Positions 14,201 through 64,000 of a DNA stretch of 64,000 nt are shown one piece after another. A program made the position numbers and the translations under genes. Below the pieces are notes generated by a model. The model searched no databases. It was not told the origin of the DNA and saw only the letters and a program-made list of their open reading frames with translations. Every line of letters starts with the position of its first letter. Position 1 is the stretch's first letter. Source of the DNA: Manis javanica (Eukaryota; Chordata; Mammalia; Pholidota; Manidae); the NCBI RefSeq assembly GCF_040802235.1, contig NC_133158.1, positions 35,778,001-35,842,000 of the forward strand, read 5' to 3'.

Positions 14201-15148
14201 TGGCAGACATCCTGAAAATTCTATCGCTGCTTGCCTTTTGTAAGCAGAAGCTGAGATGGGGGCATTTTGTTGAGCAGTACTGGGCGCTGAGAGCTTACAG
14301 GCTACGGTCTGGCCAGCAAGAGAATATTGGATCTTCAGGGGAAAAAAAAGCAATTACAATGAATTGCAAGGAAAAATACAAAATTAGTTCCCCAGAGTTT
14401 TACCTAGTTATATCTCCTGTAAGTTACAACTGGAAGAAAAAATGAATTCAGGTAAATGCCAAGTTCTAGTAAGTGATTAAGAGGAGTAATTTTCTTCAAA
14501 AGGGAACAGAGCAATTGTAGATAGTTTTTGACTTACTGCCGAATCTCCACGGCCCTGTAATCTGCATTTACAACATCTAGGAACAATGGAGAGACTTTTT
14601 CACTGCTTGAGTGTGAATATACTCTCCAGATCCTTCTCGGAGGCAGGCAGGATAGAAATGACAAAGGAGTGAATGTGGACAACAGAGCCGATTATCAGTC
14701 TCTGCCTAGGAAATCACATTGTCATCTGCTAGACATTTTTATTGAGCTTTAATGACAGGCAAACTTTAATTCTTATCAGCTCATGCTGAGTGAGCATTGA
14801 AAACTTTTTGAAATGCAGGGCCTGACTTGGGAGCCTGAACCCTTTCTACTGTCCACGCACAGCAGGAGAACCCTTAGTTAAGTCCCCTGCATTGCTCTTT
14901 ATTATCTAGTTTGCAATCCCACAGTCACCGGCTTACAAAAAATAGTGTTAGCAGTTTCAAAGAAATGTTAGCACTGAGTGCCAAATGCCATTGCTCGAGC
15001 TCCACGGGTTTTCTGGGAAGAGGCTGACTGTTGGCTTCCTGACAGTGACCCAGCCCAGTGTGTGTCAGGCAGGCTTCAGGGTGATAAACTGTACTTTCCC
15101 AATTATGTTTCCTTGTAGTTATTTGTTCAAGTCGAAGAGGAACACATA
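11242..15148. other. Intergenic; diverged AT-rich LINE-like DNA, then unique sequence
   Basis: 11270-11450 ('aattcatgcacatggtacaaa') and 11900-12660 ('gggaaatttttttgaattatg', 'ctctgaggatattgatag') read like old interspersed LINE-type repeats in minus orientation, without a family call. 13600-15148 looks single-copy. No coding exon is recognised. Open frames of 60-93 codons on either strand have no recognisable domain. Confidence 0.35.
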
Positions 15149-15850
15149 GTCCCCCTTATCCGCAGGGGATATGCTCCAAGACCCCCAGCACTTGCTTGAA
15201 ACTGCAGATGGTACCAGACCTTATACAGACAGTTGACCCTTGAACTGCATGGTACCACTTACACATAGATTTCTTTTTTCATGAATATTTGGAAACTTTT
15301 TGGAGATTTGCAACCACTTGAAAAAATTTTATTTTGCCTAGCTTACTTGATTATAAGGATACAGTACATTAATGCACATATAAAATGTGTGTGAAGTGGC
15401 TTTATGTTATTGGTCAACAGAAGGCTATAACTAGTGAAGTTCTGGGGGAGTTAAAAGTGACACTTGGATTTCCAGGGTTGACCACCTCCTGCATCACTCA
15501 AGGGTTAGCTGCACTCTGTTTTATCCTAGACATAAATTAGGCACAGTCAGAGTTTAACAACAATAACTAAGAATAAAATTATTGTAACAATATTCTGTAA
15601 GAAAATATATGTGAATGTGCTCTCTCAAAATATCTTACTGTACTGCCCTTCCCCTTCTTCTTGTGATGACGTGAGTTGGTAAAATGCCTACGTGATGAGG
15701 TGAAGGATGTAGACATCAGGATGTAGTGTTTGGCTACTGGTGACCCTCTGCCCACATGTCAAAAGGAGGATCATCTGCTTCCAGAGCCACATTTGACCTC
15801 GGGTAACTGAGATGATGGAAAGCGGAACCATGGATGGGGGGACTCCTGTA
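15149..15850 (+). mobile_element. Tigger-family DNA transposon (non-autonomous), interrupted
   Basis: It starts 'agtcccccttatccgcaggg' and ends with a diverged inverse ('accatggatggggggactcc'), the TIR type of pogo/Tigger elements. Internal blocks 'aattaggcacagtcagag', 'caaaatatcttactgtactg' and 'aaaatgcctacgtgatgagg' are typical of that MITE group. It has no transposase and is split by a second Tigger-type element at 15230-15511. Confidence 0.75.
15230..15511 (+). mobile_element. Nested Tigger-type MITE (MER8-like)
   Basis: The left end CAGTTGACCCTTGAACTGCA and right end TCACTCAAGGGTTAGCTG form a ~16-bp terminal inverted repeat with a few mismatches. The internal 'tagcttacttgattataagg' and 'ggtcaacagaaggctat' fit the same family. 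It is inserted into the Tigger copy at 15149-15850, so it is the younger of the two. Confidence 0.75.
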
Positions 15851-16394
15851 ACCCACAGTGAACCCCTTTTGCAAAGACTATCATTGCATCTTCTTTATGC
15901 ACAATTTCCCACGAGTTAAGATTTTTCCATGCTGACTGTGGACCTGGCCCTTTTGAAATAAGATTTCAGGCTCTGCTGGCTTTTGTGCAAACAGGTAAAG
16001 ACCACAGTATTCTTGTGACTCCCTGGCTCTTCCTGACAGCAATTCTTTGGGAATTTTGGTGGTTTCCATGTGGCATTTGTATTGTTTTACACACTTTTTA
16101 TGGTGTAATAGGGCTGTGTGCTCTAGAACTTGGATCTTAGGCTGTTTTGGCTTTTGAAACATAAGGGAAAATGAAAGGCATTTTGTGTTTATGATTTTTG
16201 ATGCTGTTAATATTTCAGCTCTCCTGAGATTCTGTAAGACCGTCATCATTAGGACCAACTTTATACTTAAAAGCCCATATTTTCAGATTTTTTCCCACCT
16301 AGCTGGATTGCTTGACTCTGAAATCTAGGGTGGGTGGCATGGGAGGAGAACTCAGTGTTAGCCCACTTAATCTTCATTAAAAGAAAAACATGTT
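15851..16394. other. Intergenic; 125-codon minus-strand open frame, not recognised
   Basis: A stop-free minus-strand frame spans 16258-15881, rich in Lys and Gln. I recognise no family, there is no promoter or splice context, and the composition is that of the surrounding DNA. A worn processed pseudogene is possible but not shown. Confidence 0.25.
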
Positions 16395-16500
16395 TCATAT
16401 TGATTTCATCATTTTATAGGTGAGGAAAATGATACTTTGGGTAGGACATGTCTTGCCCAAGTATGACTGTGGTAATGGTTGAGGAAGAACAGGATTAAGG
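16395..16500 (-). repeat. MIR fragment, minus strand
   Basis: 'attttataggtgaggaaaat', a diverged middle, then 'catgtcttgcccaagtatg' gives the MIR core in reverse orientation. Confidence 0.6.
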
Positions 16501-16599
16501 TGTCTTATCTGAAAATACATTGCTCAGGAGAAGGACATGTTAGATGAGTCCAAAATATTCAGACTGACAATTATACTTAAGAAAGAAGGGACAGAACAC

Positions 16600-16760
16600 A
16601 TGTAAAATGAGCATCTATGTACCAAGTGCTGTGCTTGACCCTTAGTGCAATTTTTCCCTAAAGACTGCATTTTACATAATCTCCATTTCATGTTTTTTAC
16701 TGGAAGGTAGTATCATTCCCAGTGAGCTGGTGAGGTGGAGAGTGAAAGCAAGCCCTGATG
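16600..16760 (-). repeat. MIR fragment, minus strand
   Basis: 'gagcatctatgtaccaagtg', 'ctgtgcttgacccttagtgc', then 'tatcattcccagtgagctgg' is the reverse-strand MIR 3'-to-core order. Confidence 0.55.
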
Positions 16761-16869
16761 GGGTTTCTGACCTCTGTCAGTGTCATTTGACCAGATTTCA
16801 GGTCAGCTGAGAAAGGGGGAGAGGGCTGGGTGTCTGAGTCTCACCGTCCAGCTTCATGAAGGCAGGATA

Positions 16870-17110
16870 GTAATAGGGGATAAGAACACACAGGTTCAGG
16901 AGCTGCCTGGAGGGGCCCAGAGGCTGGCGTTGCTATTTAGGGCTGTGTGACCTTCCAGTGCATTGTTTCATTTGTAAAATGAGCAGAGTGTAACCACACT
17001 GAACCCACAGGTCCCTTCGGAGGATTAAATGATATAACATGTGTAAAGTATGCAAAACAGTGCCTGGTATAAAAAACACTCCTTAAATATTAGCTGCTAT
17101 TATCTCTTTC
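16870..17110 (+). repeat. MIR SINE, plus strand, nearly complete
   Basis: Blocks in order: 'caggttcaggagctgcctg', 'gctgtgtgaccttccagtgc', 'tttcatttgtaaaatgagca', 'ggaggattaaatgatataac', 'aacagtgcctggtataaaaa', 'ccttaaatattagctgctat'. This is the full MIR succession from the tRNA-related head to the LINE-like tail. Confidence 0.8.
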
Positions 17111-18194
17111 TTTGAGGCCATTTGTCTAGTGACCAGGACAGGCCTTGGTAATAACAACAAGGTTGCTTGGAGCTCAGTCTGCCTGATGAGGTAACTGGCC
17201 CCTAGTAATGATGACTCTTATGTTTATACTGTATTTTACTGTACCTTATAGTGTTTTCTTTGAAACTTGGAAGGTATGTTTATTTGTTAACAATGGCTGC
17301 TGTAACAGATAAACCCCCAAATGTCAGTGGCTTAATATAGTACATATTCCCAGCTCATGTCAGAGTTCAGTGTGGGAGTCCCAGTTCTGTGGCTGGCTAC
17401 CCTCCATGTGGTTGGTTCAAAGACTAGGCTCCTTCCATCCTCTAGGGTCTAGAGTCTTTTGCTTCCATCTGGTGGAAGAGGAGGCAGCAAAGAATTTCTT
17501 AAAAACTGGACATATTACTTCCACTCACATTGCACTGGTGAAAATGTCTGAAGGGGATCTGACTGTGCCATCCCCAGGTTTATGCCTCTCTGGCATATTG
17601 ATTATTTTAAGCTGATTATTTTTTAAGAAACTGCAAACACAGGAGCAGCTCAGAAAACCCTAGTTTCCTTTTTGTAAGAAGCATTTATGTTTATAAGGGC
17701 AATTTCCATTTGCAAGGGGTTTTCCCTCCTGTACCAGGGAGGTGCCTAAATCTCTAAGAACTGTTATAAATGAAGAAGGTATGGACTGCAATCTGCGCAA
17801 CAACCTTACCTTTGTTTTCTGTGCTTTTCCTAGTCACTTCCTGTAACTGACTCCCCGCAACTCCCAACATCTTCCATTTTCAATAGGTGAAGATGATATT
17901 TAAGGGAATGGTTTGGGCCTCTTAGGAGTTTCTCTGCTTCCCTGGGTCTCTCCCATGTACACAGGTGTACATGTTACTAAACTTCTGTTTGTTTTCCCTG
18001 TTCATCTGTCTTAGGTCAATTTAATTATTAGACGAAGGGAAGGAGGGAACGCCTCTCCACCCATACACATCATTCTGGGTATAGGAGGCTGGGGAACATA
18101 GTCACCAGCTGGTAGCTGCCTGGTACCGACAGCTGTACACTATGGAAGGGGGCACCCGTTTGGGGGTTACTAGTTGTTTTTGCTCCAGCACTGC
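17111..18194. other. Intergenic; one unclassified repeat at 17285-17610
   Basis: 17285-17610 ('atggctgctgtaacagataa', 'cagtggcttaatata') is of the same worn repeat class as 4980-5050. The rest shows nothing recognisable. Confidence 0.3.
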
Positions 18195-18290
18195 TTCCAA
18201 GTTATAGACGATACCCTTGCGACTCACGGTGAGGGCACTTGTCCAGAGTCACACAGCCGACAAGTGGCAGCATAGGGACCAGGTCTCTTT
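18195..18290 (-). repeat. MIR fragment, minus strand
   Basis: 'gtgagggcacttgtccagag', 'tcacacagccgacaagtggc', then 'agcatagggaccaggtc' is the diagnostic reverse MIR core. Confidence 0.65.
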
Positions 18291-18539
18291 TCCCACAACT
18301 CCTAATCTATTTCCTACATTGTGCTCTCTCTCCTGCGCATGCTGCAGGCTGTGCTATCAAGTCTAAGGGGCTTTCCCAAAATGTCTGTACCAGGGACCCC
18401 TCATTTAGGAGACTGTGGATTCCAAACCACAGCAGGAACACTGGGTGTATAGTTTCTAAGGCAGAAGCCCAGGCCTGTGGTCACTCTTAGGCCCTATTTA
18501 TTCCTGAGAACACTGTGCCACGATTCACAATGCCTCATG

Positions 18540-19005
18540 CATTATTCTGTTAGGGCTGCTCTAACAAAAACCAGAGACTGGGCAGCTTAAACAGTAATTT
18601 ATTAGCTCACAGTTCTGGAGGCCAGAAGTTCAAGGTCAAGGTGTTGGCAAGGCTGGTTCCTTCTGAGGCTGTGAGGAAGAATCTATTCCAGGCCTCTCTC
18701 CAAGCATCTTGGTGTTTGCTGGCCATCTTTGGTGTTTCTTGTATTACCTTGATCTCCGCCTTCATCCCCACATGCCATTCTCCCTGTGTGCATATCTATA
18801 TCTATATTAACCTTTCTTCTCAGGGTACCAGTCTGTTGGATTAGGGTCCACACCACCACAGTGTGACTTCACCCCACCTTAGCTAATTACATCTGCAATA
18901 GAATGTAATAGGAAATCCTCTTTCCAAGTGAAGTCACATTCTGAGGTACTGGGAGTTAGGACTTCAATGAAATGAATTTGGGGGTACACAATGCATAACA
19001 CCCCA
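18540..19005 (-). mobile_element. MLT1-type (ERVL-MaLR) solo LTR, minus strand
   Basis: Reverse-strand MLT1 pattern throughout: 'attctgttagggctgctcta', 'gggcagcttaaacagtaatt', 'cacagttctggaggccagaa', 'ccagtctgttggattagggt', 'ttagctaattacatctgcaa', 'tcacattctgaggtactggg', 'gaatttgggggtacacaatg'. It is an ancient non-autonomous LTR with no internal region, so a solo LTR. Confidence 0.85.
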
Positions 19006-19900
19006 TTACCTTTGTGGCTTGCAACCAGACAGTGACTTCCATGTTTCCATAATCACTAATGAACCCTAAATGGGAACAAATTCTACCAACAAGGAAGTAA
19101 TAGAAGACAATGTAATTTGCTGTGTGAGACAAAAATATTAGAACTCTGAGCCACACCTCTCTACATACAGATGTTTGATCTCTAGACAGTAAGGCCAACT
19201 CTCTCAGCAGGAAAGAAACTGGAGATAAAATTTGCCTAACTTATTTGTGAGCCCTTTTGTTAGGATTTTGACTGCTCTGAGGCAGGAACCTTGACTAGAC
19301 TTGGAAATTATGCCTTAAATGTTTTCTAATTTTTGTTTTGGAAAATTGCATTCCACTGCATTTCTCTCTTCTAATTTAGGAAGAGCTGGGTACACAAAAC
19401 ATGGTCTTACACATTATCACATGACTTCACTGATCTGAGGCCATTGGTTTTGGCAAACACGAACACCACCTCGAACTTGAAACCCCCGTTTTTGCAGTAT
19501 TACTTTCTCTTTGTTTTGCCCACAAGGTTAATTTACAAAGGCAACTATTGCCAAAAAACATGCCTTTATCTGAACCTCAGTGGTGAAAGCCGCACCCATT
19601 GAGCACTGAGGAAGAATCCAGACGACACACCTTTATAAGTTAAAGACACAGGAGAGAACACAGATTACTAAAGATGCTTGCCAACATTCTGCAACTCAAA
19701 AAGTTTGTGAGCTATCTTTCCCTGATGTTGGATCATCAAGTCTTTGCCCAAACAAGTCAACCTTTTATTGCACTGGGCAGGCATAGCACAGTGGCATCAG
19801 TGAGGTTTCCCATCGTTCTCCAGTTCACATGAGAGAGACAAACTAGCATTTTCTGACACTGTGGTGTTGCTCCAGGAAGAGGGGATTCCCCACCCAGGGT
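19006..19900. other. Intergenic, nothing recognised
   Basis: Read on both strands: no exon, named repeat or RNA gene is recognised. Confidence 0.4.
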
Positions 19901-20465
19901 AAGTTCTCTACAAATCCACTGAGACTGAAGAAAGGCAGGGCAAGAAGTCAGGGGTAGAGGGGGTTATGACATTTAATCTCACTGTGGTCACAGGCAGCTT
20001 GGTACATGTGGCTGGCTTGAATGCGTTATCCAGACCAGCTACAGGTTCTGCTTCTAGGGAGTAGGCCTCTCCTTGCTCCACACCCTCCATGCTCCCTGCT
20101 CCCACGCACAGGCTTAACTCTCCAGGAGTACTGGGGCTCCATGGTCCCCCTGCTCCCACACTCCGGGGGCAACTCTGTGCGTGGATCCCTGGTGACTGGT
20201 GGATGCGTGACCAGTTATGTACAGGGAAAACAGGCAGAGGAGAGATGGGTGTTTCCTCTCTACCCCTCCGCTGGGCAGGTACTCCCATGACTGACCAGTG
20301 GCTCTGTTGCTGGTAAACATCCCATAAACGTGCAAACATGCTCTTATTATATACCCAATGGGGGCTGCTACTAAGGCCACGCGGGAACCCTGGTCAGAAA
20401 GTTCTGTCTTCCCAACATGTAGTAATGGTACAAGTGTCATCGACTCTCCGCAGGGTCGGGACCCC
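19901..20465 (-). mobile_element. Possible LTR-element internal remnant, minus strand
   Basis: It is GC-richer DNA directly downstream (in minus sense) of the LTR-like sequence at 20466-20782. The minus-strand frames are open over 130-140 codons, but I recognise no gag/pol motif. The assignment rests on position only. Confidence 0.25.
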
Positions 20466-20782
20466 AGCAAGGGTCCTCTTTCCTGCTTGCTTGGTGTCAC
20501 TCCTGCCATAGAACAAGACCGAGTTCAGTTCAGCAGAGCAGCTTTATTCTTTGATCAAGGAATGGAGAGTTAGAGCTCAAGCTCTAAGGGGGCAAGTGGG
20601 AGACTTTTAAGGGGCCAGGAGGGCAGGCGCAGTGATAGGAGCATCAGGTTTCAAGGAAAGGAGACAGGGATTCCCATGGATAGCTGGTGCATGCTCACCT
20701 CTCAGGCACATGCACCAATTTGCATCTAGCAAGTTGCATCCCCCAGCCCCGCCGGGATCTTGGCCTGGTAAAGCTCATTACA
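20466..20782 (-). mobile_element. Probable class I LTR, minus strand
   Basis: Read on the minus strand: it begins TGTAATGAGC, has a TATA-like TTAAAAG near 20610, then AATAAA near 20545 followed by a pyrimidine/GT-rich U5-like tract and 'TGGGGTCCCGACCC' near 20460, which could be a worn primer-binding site. The order promoter-like, poly(A) signal, U5 is that of a retroviral LTR. The family is not named, and the terminal CA is not clean. Confidence 0.5.
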
Positions 20783-20871
20783 CATTTATTTATCATAATA
20801 TGTCTTTTTGAATCTGAGAAGTTGTATTCTTTGGGTAAATTCCAAGGATATCATAATAAATGTGTAATGAG
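20774..20871. repeat. 17-bp-arm inverted repeat split by a 48-bp L1-internal insert
   Basis: Arms CTCATTACACATTTATT (20774-20790) and its exact complement (20855-20871). The inside is flanked by a 10-bp direct repeat TATCATAATA (20791-20800 and 20849-20858). Between them 20801-20848 is L1 ORF2 DNA in minus orientation, and 20799-20848 is identical over 50 bp to 25881-25930. Removing the insert and one direct repeat restores a 17-bp stem with a 6-nt loop. The insert has no poly(A) and is not an L1 3' end. Confidence 0.9.
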
Positions 20872-21539
20872 TTTAAAAGCAGGGAGGGGTAAAACTGGGT
20901 GTCATCTTGAACCTGTCGGGTCTGGTCAGCGCTGTTGTTTGGCTTTTCCTGCAGGTCATCAATATCCTGCCGCAGTTTTCTATAGGCAAGCACAGTGACA
21001 GCGCCAAGTTAGTTTTTCTATGTCTAGGAGCATTTTCCAAAGGGACAAGGAAAGGCAATAAAAAAGGGTGAGGCGCTTATATCCCGGTGACCTAAGCACA
21101 GTGAGCGGTAATGAAGAGAGGAAATTGTCCTGGAGGGCCTCCTTGCCCCCGGCGCGAGCCGTGCAGCGGGGTTGCTGGGCCCTCCTGCCCGGTCCGACCT
21201 GCCTCTCCCAGCCCGCCCCACCCTTCCCGCCCTTTTGCTCCCTCTGTAGTCTCCTCCTCCACCTGCCTTTTAAGTTGGTGTCTCCCAGGAATAATTTCGA
21301 CTCAGGGTTTTAACCAGACCTCTCTTTGGCAGAACACCCCGCTGCTTTTCCAAACAAATAAATGTATATACATGCTACGAATCAAAACAAAGTGCCTCTT
21401 CACGAAGCCACCATTCACCTAAAAAACGGAATATTACCCGCAATGTGAGCCCACCACCCCCTACTAAAAAAAAATAACCACATCGTGAATTTCCCTCCCT
21501 TTCTCTTGCTTTTCTTTAGTTTTCCCACGTCCTCGTGGC
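20872..21539. other. Upstream flank of the ACAD9 CpG island, no gene recognised
   Basis: GC content rises from about 21100 (CCGGCGCGAGCCGTGCAGCG). 21340-21480 is AT-richer. No exon, repeat family or TATA promoter is recognised. A distal part of the ACAD9 promoter or a divergent transcript start could lie here, but nothing in the sequence settles it. Confidence 0.35.
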
Positions 21540-21824
21540 TCCAGGTGATTAGAGGCGGCGAGGCCTCCGCTTAGGTTCGCGTTGAGCAGCTTCCCGGGAC
21601 TGGGGTTTGTGCAAACAGCCGCGGGTATTTTTGAAAGCAAAGCTCTCTGCCGACAGCACCCACTGGACTATGAAGCCACAAGGCGGCGGCTCCGCCCCCA
21701 CCCCCGGCTCCTCCAGCAGCCCCGGCGGCGCAGGCCAGTGGCGTTATCGGGCGGTGCGAGCTGGGGCACGTGACCGAGACGCTAAAAAGGCGCGACGGCG
21801 GCGGCGTGAGTGATCTCGGGCGGC

Positions 21825-63571
<41,747 letters not shown>

Positions 63572-64000
63572 GTAGGTGAGTCGGCACGGGCTGCTGTGTG
63601 GCAGCCCTGCCCCGCAGCCCCCTTTCTGGCCCGCTGCCCTGTCCTCAGCCACCGGGCCAGTGGGCCAGCTGAAGTTTAGGACCCAGGCTTCCATTTAGAC
63701 CAAAGAATGTACTGTCTGCCCCCAAAAGGTTCATGTTCACGTTTCTATACCTGTGCTTTACCTTCTCATAGAGGGTCAGAGGAGGGGCAGAGTGGACACT
63801 GTCAGAGGTTGGGAGGGGTTGCTGCTCTGACCCCTAAGAACTGAGCACGGTAGTGAACACCAGGTGGGAGCCGCACACCAGGTGGGAGCCGCACATGAGT
63901 TGTCACCAGGCCCTGTTTGTAGGTGACTCTGCTCAGTGGGCAAGGAACAGGGCTGGATCTGCAAGCCAGATCCCTCGGTCTCTTGTCTTCCTGTGTCTCG
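63572..64000 (+). other. Start of intron 9, with a short 18-bp tandem repeat
   Basis: No exon is seen. ACACCAGGTGGGAGCCGC is repeated twice in tandem at 63857-63874 and 63875-63892. Confidence 0.6.

Noticed and set aside
15881..16258. 125-codon minus-strand frame as a gene or ribosomal-protein pseudogene
   Set aside because: Tried by eye against several ribosomal proteins (RPS6, RPL23A, RPL5, RPL34); only short chance matches were found, so it was not called.
18790..18816. TATCTATATCTATA simple repeat
   Set aside because: A short microsatellite within the MLT1-type LTR; not a separate feature.

Overview
This is nuclear DNA from a placental mammal. It contains introns with GT...AG borders, one CpG-island promoter, ancient mammalian repeats (MIR, L2, MLT1-type LTR, MER5A, MER20, Tigger) and many LINE-1 (L1) copies, most of them decayed and on the minus strand. 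I see no primate Alu, rodent B1/B2, carnivore tRNA-Lys SINE, ruminant BovB or equid SINE. The youngest L1 copies share a distinctive 3' UTR that I associate, weakly, with pangolins. The species is therefore a guess; 'placental mammal' is firm.

One protein-coding gene is present: the 5' half of ACAD9 (mitochondrial acyl-CoA dehydrogenase family member 9, also a complex I assembly factor), plus strand. Nine coding exons (21825-21974, 24962-25055, 51184-51285, 54458-54564, 55557-55657, 56490-56568, 57378-57552, 59567-59640, 63496-63571) join in frame to 319 codons plus one base. The gene runs off the right edge, and the C-terminal half with the catalytic glutamate is outside the window.

Layout: 1-21.5 kb is intergenic DNA, mostly L1 of several ages, a Tigger transposon with another Tigger inside it, MIRs, an MLT1-type LTR and a probable class I LTR next to an unusual hairpin. 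21.5-22.1 kb is the CpG-island promoter and exon 1. Intron 1 (3.0 kb) holds MIRs and an L2. Intron 2 (26.1 kb) is dominated by L1: a tandem pair of near full-length antisense L1s (25.3-39.0 kb) with two further truncated L1s nested in them, then older L1s in both orientations. From exon 3 onwards introns are 0.8-3.9 kb, GC-richer, and carry MIR, MER5A, MER20 and older L1 pieces.

No new gene system is evident. The most notable items are structural: a 17-bp-arm palindrome split by a 48-bp L1-internal segment identical to an L1 5 kb away; an exact 94-bp tandem duplication 470 bp upstream of exon 3; an L1-in-L1 block whose two members appear to share one 3' end; an ORF1/ORF2 chimeric open frame made by nesting; a leucine in place of the near-invariant proline of the ACAD T-E-P motif; and tandem GTNNGT splice donors at exons 7 and 9.
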